From the NCBI RefSeq assembly GCF_026151205.1, contig NC_087078.1:12817118-12881117 (forward strand): a stretch of DNA of 64,000 nucleotides. Direction: 5' to 3'. Below the pieces are notes generated by a model. It was not told the origin of the DNA. It was given only the letters and a program-made list of their open reading frames with translations, and made no database searches. Below, in pieces: positions 43,235 to 63,821 of the stretch (position 1 is its first letter; every line of letters begins with the position of its first letter). Made by a program: the position numbers and the translations under genes. This DNA is from Bolinopsis microptera. Taxonomy: Eukaryota > Ctenophora > Tentaculata > Lobata > Bolinopsidae.

Positions 43235-44340
43235 AATTTTAGTAGCATATCTTATTTCATTCCTTTAAATATCAAATTTATTTATTGTAAACTTGTTTAC
43301 AGAGTCCAGATAAATTGTTTCAAACAGTGTACACATAATGTCACAATGACCCTATATAAAAAAAACCCTTCAAAAATTCAATATTTTGAAAATCACCCTT
43401 GGCCTTGCGGCTCCAAGTTCAAATCTAAACTGTCTATATTGACAAAGTTCTTTCTCGCCCCTCTGTCTCCCCGGAGAGAAATTACCGTCATTCTTAAGAT
43501 TTCGAAACGAAGGCGCTTCCTAATGTATCCCACCGCATCTGAGTACCTCTGCCCTGTGTGGTATTCTTATTTGGATTCTTATTTCATTTCAGAATCCAAA
43601 TCCGTTCAATCTTCTTGCCTTAGATATACAACAATTAGATCTAAAGGGATCTGAATAACCAATTGAATAGGAAGCAATTAGGTAGAAGGAAGCTGTTTTT
43701 ATCATAGTGAAATTTGAGAAGTCTGTCATTAGTCATATATAATCATCTTTTGACGGATGGACCCAAATCAGTCGAGATATTGGCAGGGAACGAATTATTA
43801 TCCGGTGCTCAGCCTATTATTCCGCCGAATCTTTATTTATATGTTTATGTACATTATAGCTAGGGGTCCCCATGTAGGAACGAAATAATATTAACACAGA
43901 GTATTAGAGGCAAAAGGCGTTAAAAACAACAACAATCAAAAACACATACAATACATTGATATTGAGATATTGGTATCTCAGATCACGTGTACATCGTTCC
44001 TTTTTTATGACACAGTAATTTATTGACACTCACAGCTATAATTTTAATCATTGAATCAGTATTTTTATCTATTAACTTATTACACATTTGTGCTCTGCTT
44101 TAGCATCACTTGACTATTTAAAAAAATTGTTTGTTCAGGCCATGACCTTATAGTCAGCCAATTTGCCATTGCTATTTATGTGTATATTGTTTGAATATTC
44201 TTTTCATTATCTAATCAAAAAAAAAGAAAAAAAAATACACCTACAAATGTTTGACAAAATTTGCTTTAGCGCTCGATTTTCATAGTACGATTAAATCGGT
44301 AAAAATATTGAATATGCGCGGCGCATATTCGCCCAAAATG
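43235..44340. other. Intergenic, no gene seen
   Basis: AT-rich sequence without recognisable exons. A short frame at 43346-43654 shows no family features. Confidence 0.5.
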
Positions 44341-44346
44341 TTTGGT

Positions 44347-44784
44347 TTGTAAGTTTACAACCTACCAAAACAAGCGCCGAGTTGGACTCGTCGTTAGGTT
44401 TGAACATATTTGGAACAAATAATTTACTTGATCATTGTTTAAGGACTAACCCGGCGCGCGCTATTTCGTAGCATTTGCTTTGGGCTAATATTTTGAGAAA
44501 AAAGCAGCTTCGAAGAAATTTATACGATTTATATTTTATTATATAGTAAATAACATTAATATTCAAATGCAAAATGCGTGCAAAAACAAATTTTGTTTTT
44601 TGTATTTAACAGATTTTATGATATTAATTTAAGTTTAATGTTATATTATGATGATGATGATGAAAATTTAATTATTATAGGCCACAATTTAACGAGTGAT
44701 ACTCGTAAAATATCTGTTCCACATATTGGACCGTTGACGAGTCCAACTCGGCGCGCGTCATGGTAGGTTGTAAACATACAAGCC
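44347..44784. mobile_element. Foldback/MITE-like element
   Basis: An inverted repeat of about 47 bases. The left arm 44347-44393 has TTACAACCTACCA then GCGCCGAGTTGGACTCGTC. The right arm 44736-44784 carries its inverse, GACGAGTCCAACTCGGCGC then TGGTAGGTTGTAAAC. About 340 bases lie between the arms, with GCGCGC-rich patches that recur at 44452-44462 and 44829-44837. No transposase and no clear target duplication. Confidence 0.65.
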
Positions 44785-44799
44785 ACAATAAGTATTTTA

Positions 44800-45648
44800 G
44801 TTGCTATATTTCGAGAAGAAATTAATGGCGCGCGCTACTTCGAAGAAATTTAGACGGGTAAAATCCGTCAATGTCGTTATATCAAGTCAAGATATTCCCC
44901 AAAATAATTTAAGAATGACTCCCGATCGAAAACGTTTTTGGTAAAAAAAGTTACTCAAGTTACATAATTATCAATGGAATTGCAAGTTTATGGATTAAAT
45001 AAATAAACCTTACAAGTAGAGCCCAAAAGGGTAAAGATACAGTTAAACTGCGAAGGCACAACACCAAACCAACCCTACTCTATCTCCCAAAAACAACCTT
45101 CTCCTGGTCGGCCATGTCCCTCATCCTGCACTTGACCCCCGCAGAGGTCACAAGCCCATCGGAGCACAAATGAGCGAGAAACGGGGAAGCCTTAGCTACC
45201 GGGCCAAGGACTGCATCACTAGCAGCGAAATAAGGATATACCCTCCCTTTTACATGCGTTCAACCGGCACCCGAACCACACGCTGTTTCTTAGACATAAC
45301 TTCCCACTTACATCAGTGTCTTCTCGTATCAACTGGCATTGGCAAGTGGCGACACTGTGTAGACTCTAACACACCAAACAATGGCTAAGATGTGATTCAT
45401 CCAAGCAGCCTAAGTCGGCAATAATATCATGTGAGTTGATCTAAAACTAGCTCCATGCCAATGGTCACGTTACCAGACAGGTTCTACCAATCCAAAGAGT
45501 TAAGTAGGTCCCATTCAGTCAGTAGTAAACAGTGTCTAGCACTGGTCGTCCTAAGAGGAACTCCCCATTTATAACAGGCCTGGGTAAGGCCGCTTGCATA
45601 TCAATGGATAGAGCACTGGCCATCTTATATAATTACTAGACTCCCCAG
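44800..45648. other. No gene recognised
   Basis: Mixed composition; 45030-45560 is GC-richer than average and may be an old repeat. The frame at 45170-45388 has no support. Confidence 0.4.
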
Positions 45649-45841
45649 CTAGGCGTGGGTGGGCCCTCTAGAAATACAAATCTTCCTTCTTAGCTTGAGG
45701 TCATCATGATTTACGCATTCACTGCACATTTGGATGAATTTTGGATCTCTGGAGCAGTTTAGGATCGCCAAGTGTGGAGTTCCCAGATCTACCAGACTAG
45801 AGACCTCGTTGCCAACACTGAGAAGATATGTGGCTTGGTCC
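45649..45841 (-). CDS. Putative terminal exon of an unrecognised gene
   Basis: The acceptor TTATTTTAG at 45842-45850 precedes an open exon (phase 1) of 63 codons ending in TAG at 45649-45651. The encoded segment has an ordered, helical-repeat-like appearance (LLSVGNEVSSLVDLGTPHLA, then CSRDPKFIQMCSECV), similar in texture to armadillo/HEAT proteins. The gene was not identified. A possible upstream exon lies within 46438-46623 (minus; KLLQDVE...KPNIKKVIMPCDLF), but splicing between the two was not established. Confidence 0.5.
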
Positions 45842-46189
45842 CTAAAATAATTTGAATTCAGGTTTATTCAAATTTTCATTTCATGTTCAAGACAGACTGT
45901 GAAAAATTATGCATGCGTTCAAATGTAAAAAAGCGCAGGTTATATTTGATATTTTTACCGAAAGGCGAAAGCACATACAATTTGATATGTATCAAATATG
46001 TCTACGACTTACTTTATTCTTTTGCACTAAGTTGATGTTCTACATCCAAAAATTGAACGGGGAATCGTTTACGATCACTGTTTAGGCACCTTGACAAAAG
46101 CTACTCACCTTATTGTGCTTTTCACGTCAGAAAATACATCAGTAGCGCTTTTTATGAGTAAAGATTCGTTTAAAAGATAGTGCATACCT

Positions 46190-46670
46190 TATCGGACCTT
46201 ATTTGATAGGGCATTAATTGAACGCTGGAGGTCTTAAAGTTCACCTTAATGTCTGTTCAAATAAAGTCTGTCCGTTCAAGGTCCGTCCAAGTTAAAGTCC
46301 GTTGAGATTTTTTCCCACATTGCGAACTCATATAATTTCAGTCAATCGTAATTCCCATCATCAGATTCGGACTAAACTAGTAAACTATATTTAGGATATG
46401 ACAACTTTATAATTTCAGTCAATCGTAATTCCCATCATCAGATTCGGACTAAACTAGTAAACTGTATCATTGGATCAAGTGAGTGAAACAAATCACATGG
46501 CATGATCACTTTCTTGATATTCGGCTTCCCATCCTCGTTCACTTCTTCGGAGTTATTATTTACCTCCACATCTTGTAAAAGTTTACACTGAAATGCAGAA
46601 CCGAGGTGGTCAAATATGTCCATTCATAATTATGTCCGTTCATTTAATGTCCGGTCAAATAAGGTCAGAT
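46190..46670. mobile_element. MITE-like element with GACCTTATTTG inverted ends
   Basis: The left end (about 46193-46228) has TTATCGGACCTTATTTGATAG then GCATTAATTGAACG. The right end (about 46632-46668) is its inverse, CGTTCATTTAATG then TCAAATAAGGTC. A 77-bp direct duplication occupies 46331-46484 inside it. A further copy of the terminal sequence lies at 61606-61665, so this is a dispersed family. No transposase is present. Confidence 0.6.
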
Positions 46671-46689
46671 GTGGTATATTAATTCTGAA

Positions 46690-47181
46690 CTTAATTCTAC
46701 TTAATTCTAAAATAGTCAGTGGTTTAGTAGAATATGGTTCAGATATTTTCAATATTACTAGATCGGGTATGAATATAGGTTCAAAGATAAAGTGCAATAT
46801 TAAAAGCTCTAAATTAAGAAATCTTCGTAAAGCTTTTCTATTTGACAGAGTTTATACCTTATTGGAATGCCCTACCAGTGGATGTTAAGAATTCTTACAG
46901 TGTAATTAATTTAAGATGAATCCAGAATATTTTAAAAAGGACTATTAAAAAAGGAATTAATTGTGAACATCATCACTGGAAAGTGTCTGATGAGGTGATA
47001 AGTAGAATTGAAGGAGATAAATATTTGGAGAATAAAAGTAGACAATTATTTTCTGTGGTTTCATCCCTATGTGGCAAAGAAGAAGTACTAGGTCGTTTGG
47101 GTATAATTTAAATTGTTAAGATATTTTTATGAATATTTGTGATGATCTTATGTACCATTATGTTTTGATTTGATTTGATTC
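46690..47181 (+). pseudogene. CR1-like LINE 3'-end fragment
   Basis: Plus-strand translation in shifting frames gives FLFDRVYTL, WNALPVDVKNSYSVIN and a C-terminal tail ending GRLGII-stop at 47109-47111. WNALP...V..FK is the usual C-terminal motif of CR1/L2 reverse transcriptases. The fragment ends in short TGATT tandem repeats (47162-47181), as CR1-type 3' ends often do. At least one frameshift is present. Truncated at the 5' side. Confidence 0.75.
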
Positions 47182-57272
<10,091 letters not shown>

Positions 57273-58522
57273 ATCCCTGGTGCAGTTACATATTCCTTTT
57301 AGAGACGGCAAAATGTAACGATTCTTTTGGCGAAGCTACTATTGTCAAATGGGGGTAGCTTATTTGAACAAGATGTGAAGAAACCACAATATTACCTATG
57401 TTTCAAGTTCCAGGACACGAAATGTAGTTGAATTCAGACGGCCGGATTGCGGATAAATCTCCATTGTGCATTTTGTAGCTTACACGTTCGTTGTCTGACT
57501 GTGGGAACTATTGATTCTTGTAGCTTACCCGGCACTGTATTAATCGTTTTTCACCCCCGGTGTCCGCAATTATATTAGATCATCAAGGCTTGTAACTGAG
57601 TAGCGAGCGGGATATAATATTCGGAGTAGGCAGCACCAGCGATCTGCTCCTTATTGGTCCCCGCTGGTCACGTGTGTGGGGGCAGGTCACGTGGTTTCTT
57701 GGTGCTTAGTGCCGAGTGCGCACGTCTGACAGTTTTTCTATAATTAAGGTCTTTGTATAATTCGATAATTGTTTCACTTTCTGCATTGCCGCGTGGTTTC
57801 TTTACTCCTTCCAGTTTAAGTTGCAACTGTTCCACAAAGTCTGCTCCTTATTGCATGAGTCTCTGTTTCATCATGTGCTGGTCACATGATAGGACCATAC
57901 CCCTCGTGACTGCGCCTTACCTTATGTCACGTGACTAGGACTGGGATCTCACGTGACTGCGCTCACTCTTTCTCTGTCACGTGACATGGGGCTGCCGCGT
58001 CAAGTTTTAGGAACGGTTTTTATTATCTTTAATCTTTCGCACTTTGTCTCAGTTTCGGGTGTGATAGTAGATAAACTGTTATTTTCTAACATGTAATTAC
58101 ATTAAAAAGTTGCTAAGTTTTGCTGTCTCCAGAAATTTTCTTCCCTGACTTTTTGATCGTGTTTGTAAATAATACATCAATACAATAATATAAAATTATT
58201 ATTGTTAATTATTATTGTTAATTCCAGTTACGTTATTGATAACTGATAAATATATTTGATAGTGCAGTGTCTCGAAGAGGTCTCATTTCGGAGACCATTA
58301 TTCAACTTGATTGTATTGATGGCGCTGGTTGTATGTTTAAAAGTATTTGTATTTATATAGATTTATGTAAAATTCCAAAAATTCCACAAATTGAGTCAAC
58401 TTTATTTTGGTGAATCCTTCTATTATACATTTTTGCATGATGAGCGCTATCACTGCATGATATCAATTTTCATTATATTTTTACAGTAGTTTAGTTACTA
58501 ACCGTTTGATAATTATTATAGG
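57273..58522 (+). promoter_or_regulatory. RPL22 upstream region with CACGTG cluster
   Basis: Intergenic between PSMA6 and RPL22. Five CACGTG palindromes lie at 57669, 57688, 57929, 57951 and 57978, four of them inside TCACGTGA/G contexts. They are followed by the pyrimidine-rich TTTTTATTATCTTTAATC near 58016. The stretch ends in TTATTATAG, a good splice acceptor just before the RPL22 ATG, so a 5' noncoding exon is likely here. These motifs would be bound by USF/MYC/TFE-type bHLH proteins; binding is inferred only. Confidence 0.55.
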
Positions 58523-58882
58523 ATGCCAGGTAAATCTAAAAAAGCGAAGAAGGTGCAGAAAAAGTTCGTGTTGGACTGCACGCACCCGGCCGAAGACAAG
58601 ATCCTCGACCCATCAGACTTCGCTACGTATCTCAACGAAAAGATCAAAGTGGCAGGGAAAACAGGCAACCTGGGAACCAATGTAATCATCCAGAAAGAGG
58701 GCTTCAAGGTCAACATTCTGTCAGACATCCCCTTCAGCAAGCGATACCTCAAATACTTGACCAAGAAGTACCTGAAAAAACAGAACCTCCGAGATTGGCT
58801 CAGGGTCGTTGCCTCAAGTCCATCAACATATGAACTGAGATACTTCCAGATCAATCAAGATGATGACGATGCTGAAGACTAG
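58523..58882 (+). CDS. RPL22: 60S ribosomal protein eL22
   Basis: 119 aa. The start [14 protein letters not shown] is a basic N-terminal tail. The core [44 protein letters not shown] and [11 protein letters not shown], then [10 protein letters not shown] and the acidic tail DDDDAED, are diagnostic of eL22. It is part of the large ribosomal subunit. The coding region appears to lie in one exon, with an acceptor-like TTATTATAG ending one base before the ATG. No alteration was seen. Confidence 0.96.
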   Translation: MPGKSKKAKKVQKKFVLDCTHPAEDKILDPSDFATYLNEKIKVAGKTGNLGTNVIIQKEGFKVNILSDIPFSKRYLKYLTKKYLKKQNLRDWLRVVASSPSTYELRYFQINQDDDDAED

Positions 58883-59904
58883 GATTCAATTTATCTGTTT
58901 TTAACTTATTCTTAGATAATTTATTGTTTTCATTTAAAACTTGTGTCATATGTCGAAATGTCCATATAAAATGAGCCGTGTCCCAGAATATGGGCATTAT
59001 TAGGGAGAATCCAATAGCTGCCTTCTGGAAGGCGCGGCGCCAAATGAGTAGTTGTTTTGCAAACTGCTCTTTTTCGTCATTCTCAGAAAATTTTACGCGC
59101 GCACGTAAAATTTTCTGAGCACGCAACTTCTTTTTGAAATTTTTGTAGTATTTGGGGTTCATACTTATTTCTAAACCATACTACTAATTGGCCGTCTGCC
59201 AGAGTTGCAAATCAAATAGGAGTTCATCGGCTTTATCATGGCTGATCAAGGTCTTATCTTGTAGGGCATGTCTGGGCAAGTCGAACCGCATGGCGCACGT
59301 ACAACCTCACTATCATATCGTGGAATTAAGAAACCGAACATTCCGTAACATATACATATCAGTATACACTATACACCTTGATAGGGCCTCCTAAGAACAC
59401 ACGCGATGCTCCAAAATCCTAGCGGGGACGCAGAGGTACCAAGAAGAGGTAAAGTGGAATACTCATTCTACCGCCTGCTATTTTAAACTGGGTCTGTGAT
59501 TGTGTTAAAGAGCGATAGTTACGTTAGGAGTCATGGCACGTAGATTTGTTACGACACTTTGGCATCAAGTCTGATGAGTGATCCGTAGGTAATTATGTGT
59601 TTGTCTGCCAAAATGCACGTACGTTCTAATTTGCATAATGCACGTAAGTTTCTAATCCCGTATGTGTGCTCTATTGTCTAAATCGGGGACAGTGTCCACT
59701 GTCCGGTGCATGGGGGTACCGACCGAGAATGGATCCAGGCGTGCTTAACCGCTCTACACAGGAATGTCTAGATTTTTGTCCATGGCCTTCGGCAATTGAA
59801 CACACATGACATGTGGCACAGAGTTTAAAAGCAGCTTCGCTGACGAGTTATTCGCGGAAAACTGTCTTGATCACGTGACATGGCCATATAAGAGAGTAGG
59901 TAAA
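58883..59904. other. Downstream of RPL22, no gene seen
   Basis: Short frames on both strands lack family features. A GC-rich patch with TGCGCGC/GCGCGCACG and an inverted AAAATTTTCTGAG/CTCAGAAAATTTTA pair lies around 59083-59119. Confidence 0.4.
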
Positions 59905-59912
59905 CCTTCTCG

Positions 59913-61241
59913 GGGGGGGGGGGGGGGGGGGGGGGGGCCAATGGCATAAATGGAGAAAATGGAGAATTACTCATAGGTTTTTCCATTTTCTCCATAGAAA
60001 TAGTCTCCATTTTATGCCATTTTATGCCATTTTATGCCATTGAAAAATTTAGAATTTCGAGAAAAATTATTTTTAAAAAAAGATATTTTCGGCCAATAAT
60101 GAACAGGGTATCATGAAACATGGAGAAAAGTGGTTTTCAGAAAAACTTTGAAAAATGTTGACTTAGAAAATGTTCGGTCCGAGTCATTTTCGATACGTAC
60201 CTCTCGTATCGAGAGCTCCCGATTCCGAGCTCGTGTTGTAAAGGGGAGGCCTGCCTTCCGAGATCGCATTACCTCGAGTCCAAAATTGTGTATCGAGGGG
60301 AAGGTGTGGACTTCGAAAAACCGAAAAAATATTTTCGGCAAATAATGGACAGGGTAGCATGAAACGTGGAGAAAAGCGGTTTTCAGAAAAAATTTTGACC
60401 GAAAAAATATTTTCGGCTTATAATGAACAAGGTAGCATGAAACGTGGAGAAAAGTGTTTTTCAGAAAAACGTTGAAAAATGTTGACTTAGAAAATTACCC
60501 CTCGGTACACAATTTTGGACTCGAGGGGGACTCGAGGCTTCCCCCTGGTGATGCGATCTCGGAAGGCAGGCCTCCCCTTTGCAACACGAGCTCGGAATCG
60601 GGAGCTCTCGATACGAGAGGTACGTATCGAGAATGACTCGGGCCGAAAATTTTCTAAGTCAAAATTTTTCAAAGTTTTTCTAAAAACCACTTTTCTCCAC
60701 GTTTTATGCTACCCTATTCATTATTAGCCGAAAATATTTTTTTGGTTTTTCGGTTTATCGAAGTCTGCACCTACCCCTCGATACACAAATTTGGACTCGA
60801 GGCTTCCCCCTGGTAATGCGATCTCGGAAGGCAGGCCTCCCCTTAGCAGTGCAAGCTTGTTTCGACTTTCGAGGAAGTAGGTCTCACTTCTCAGTGCATA
60901 TTACTCTCCCCTATTACTCACTCCTACTGTAGCCTGTAGAAATAACTTTACACTAGGTAATTATGAGTTTGCCTGAAGTGTGCCTCTACTAACCTAGTAT
61001 AAGCATCTAGTAGCCTACTATGAGCTTTCATAAGCTTGTTACGCCCCTAGTAAGTGTAAATAAACATGTTAGGATGTCCAATTTAGGTGTTAAATGGTGT
61101 TAAAGATGAAATTTCGAAGACAAAATTCATAGCATAAAATGGAGAAAATGGAGAATTACTCATGGGTTTTTCCATTTTCTCCATAGAAAAAGTCTCCATT
61201 TTATGCCATTTTATGCCATTTTATGCCATTGGCCCCCCCCC
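59913..61241. mobile_element. Poly-G/poly-C-bounded element with internal palindromes (about 1.33 kb)
   Basis: Starts in a G run then CCAATGGCATAAA; ends TTATGCCATTGG then a C run. Flanked by CCTTCTCG on both sides (59905-59912 and 61242-61249), though the G and C runs blur the exact limits. A roughly 105-bp sequence, itself palindromic (ATGGAGA...TCTCCATTTTATGCC), is present in direct orientation at both ends (59938-60044 and 61132-61232). The interior (60085-60850) is a large imperfect inverted repeat. It encodes no transposase. Confidence 0.75.
60100..60730. repeat. Large imperfect inverted repeat inside the element
   Basis: The left arm, about 60100-60302 (GGAGAAAAGTGGTTTTCAG, GTACCTCTCGTATCGAGAGC, CCGAGATCGCATTACC), is mirrored by about 60497-60725. 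A partial third copy follows at 60765-60850. Arms are about 200 bases with small indels. The middle also holds a duplicated AATATTTTCGGC...GTGGAGAAAAG segment. Confidence 0.85.
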
Positions 61242-62469
61242 CCTTCTCGTTAGGACTGAGGCTTTGGACTGTCTGTCAGTCACCTCAGATGGACAGAGAT
61301 TAAGTTGATTGTGCCACAAACCGGTTTACACACCTTATAGGGGTTCGGACTCTACGACGTGAGACTCTACGGCGGCGCCGTACAAACCAGGACTCAACGG
61401 CGTGGGGATGTGGAAAACAGGACTCTACGGCGGCAAATATTATTTTCCTATTTTTGATTAAAATAGATCTAATTCCATATTAAAAATTAGGATGCCAGTG
61501 GTCACAGCCCGTCACAGGGAGTGTTCTTTGAAAGTAAGTTTTGATCACATCAAGAAATAGTTATCTTGACCTAAGATCAGATACAGCCGATGAAATTGGA
61601 AATGTACCTTATCGGACCTTATTTGGACGGACATAATTATGAACGGACATTAATACGAACGCTTGGACATTGAAGGCATTCAAAACCATCAACAATCAAA
61701 AATCCGAATTTTTTTGACTTTTTTAAATTTAATTTTAAGCAAATGATTTTTAAATCCATTTTTTATACAGTAAGTAAGAAAAGCAGTCATTAAGCAGTAA
61801 AAATGTTAAAATATGTGTACATGATCAGTTTCTAATATCACATATCATCTTCATCAAATGGGTTTTCGTGTATGAAATAGCCCATGCTTAAAGCATCAGT
61901 GATTTCTAGCTTTCACAGTGCTGGCAAGCACGACCGTTGCATTTATTGTGGGTATACTATGTTCCCCATTTACTATTATACCCCCTTTACTATTATACCC
62001 CCTTTACTATTATACCCCCTTTGGTACACGTTACAAGCCTCTTTTGTGCACGCGAAGCGTGCACTCCGGCCGGGGGCGGCGGCCGAAGGCCGCCGCCTCC
62101 GGCAGGAGTTTTCCAGGCATTAAGACTCATCGGAAGTCGTTAAGCAGAATTATTTTTAGTTCAAAACATTCTAATTTGATGTCAAAGATGACAGGAATAA
62201 AAAATAGTTATGTTGAGATTTTTAAGAAATTTGCATAAAATACTCGCCAGCACTGTTATACGAAATTCGGTAAAAAACCCAAAATCGCCATATTCAGGTG
62301 CCTTAAAAACCATGTTAAAATTGAGTTAGAGATCTGAAATTTTTCAGGGCGTCTAGACGTTGATCAAATCGACTGCAAAAAAAGTTTCAGGTTTCAGGAG
62401 TATCGGGAAATGGGTTTTCTAGAACCCCTGTTTTACGACAGATTGTCGTGATATATATATATATATATC
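61242..62469. other. Intergenic with short repeats, no gene seen
   Basis: It contains repeated ACTCTACGGCG motifs (61343-61435), a copy of the 46190 MITE terminus (61606-61665) and four tandem copies of an 18-bp TTACTATTATACCCCC unit (about 61969-62021). There are two GC-rich hairpins (GCACGCGAAGCGTGC, and GGCGGCGGCC with its complement, near 62047-62098) and a (TA)n palindrome at 62450-62470. Confidence 0.6.
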
Positions 62470-63660
62470 ACGAACAATGAAACAAAGACCAAGTTCGTGA
62501 AGTTTGACGTAGTTGAGTTCTACCCCTCAATAACGGAAGACCTGCTCGATAAAGCCATACAGTTCGCCATGCAGACCATCGAACTCAGCCCCAGGGAAAC
62601 TGAAATTATAAAACACGCCAAGAATGCGCTTCTCTTCCATAACGGCGATGTTTGGGAAAAGAAGAACCGCAATTTTGATGTCACCATGGGATCGTACGAT
62701 GGCGCCGAAACATGTGAACTTGTCGGCCTATACATGCTCAACCAACTCCAGCAGTATATTCCAGCCAACCAAATCGGTCTCTACAGAGACGACGGCCTAG
62801 CAATCATTCCACAAGCTAACGGACCGAAACTAGACCGAATCCGGAAAAAGATCACGGCTATATTCAAGGAGGAAGGACTAAAGATCACAATAGAAACCAA
62901 TCTCGTTGAAGTCGACTTCCTAGACGTGACACTTAACCTTGACAGTGGGAAATACTTCCCCTTCCGAAAGCCAAATGACACACCGCTATATATCAACAAG
63001 CAGTCAAACCACCCACCAACAATCATAAACCAGCTCCCCAAAATGATAAACCGGCGTCTATCGGACATCTCCTGCAATAAAGAAGAGTTTGACAAAGCGA
63101 AAGGGATTTACGGAACAGCACTTAAAGAAAGCGGCCACGACCACCAACTAGAGTTTACAGATACTAGCACCGCCTTGCCACGAGCCAACAGGAAGAGATC
63201 CAGGAAGATCATATGGTTCAACCCCCCATACAGCTCAAATGTAACAACAAACATAGGCAAAAGCTTCCTCCGATCACTAGACAAGCACTTCCCCAGAGGA
63301 CACCAATTTCACAAAATGTTCAACAGAAACACAATTAAGCTATCATACAGTTGCCTACCCAACGTAGGATCCATTTTAGCGAGCACCAGACACCAAGCTC
63401 AGAAAGAACCTACAATTAAATCGAAAACGTGCAATTGCAGAAAGCCGGAAATGTGCCCACTGAACGGACAATGCCTGGAAGCAGCAGTGATATATGAAGC
63501 AACTATTGCAGTGGAAAAGGAAAAGAAAGAGCACAAATATATTGGGCTTACTGAAAACACTTTTAAGACCCGTTTCAGTTCACACACAAGCTCTTTCAAA
63601 CTCGAGAAGCTACGAAATCAGACGGAGCTATCTAAGAAAATATGGGAGTTGAAAGATGTT
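62470..63660 (+). pseudogene. Penelope-like RT/GIY-YIG fragment, both ends missing
   Basis: The frame is open from the TA repeat at 62469; the codon at 62497 is GTG and there is no true start. The RT part shows VKFDVVEFYPSI (motif A), TMGSYDGAETCELVGLYML and the GLYRDDGLA catalytic box, then FLDVTLNL and PLYINKQSNHPP. The C-terminal part has a Cys-rich CNCRKPEMCPLNGQC and a GIY-YIG-type segment (KYIGLTENTFKTRFSSH, then NQTELSKKIWELKD). It then runs into GTTT repeats at 63660-63678 and a non-homologous tail. It is a different family from the element at 11161. Both RT palm 5' and protein 3' ends are lost. Confidence 0.85.
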
Positions 63661-63821
63661 TGTTTGTTTGTTTGTTTGGGGACCAGCTTTTGGTACACTG
63701 GTTAATGTTTACTATAATATTGAAATATTACATTAGAATTAGATAAATTTGACCAAAACCCATAATCATGGGTAGAGTGTACCGCTGCCAGTGTCTCTCT
63801 TTTCCAAACAAAAGGAAATGA
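63661..63821. other. GTTT microsatellite and unassigned sequence
   Basis: (GTTT)n at 63660-63678 marks the truncation of the Penelope-like fragment. The following sequence is not recognised; it may be the start of another repeat that includes the terminal palindrome. Confidence 0.4.

Noticed and set aside
59825-60010. Proline-rich small protein frame
   Set aside because: The PPPPPPP run is the translation of the poly-G tract.
61884-62238. Overlapping plus-strand frames over the TTACTATTATACCCCC repeat
   Set aside because: All three frames are open only because the repeat unit is a multiple of three and lacks stops.
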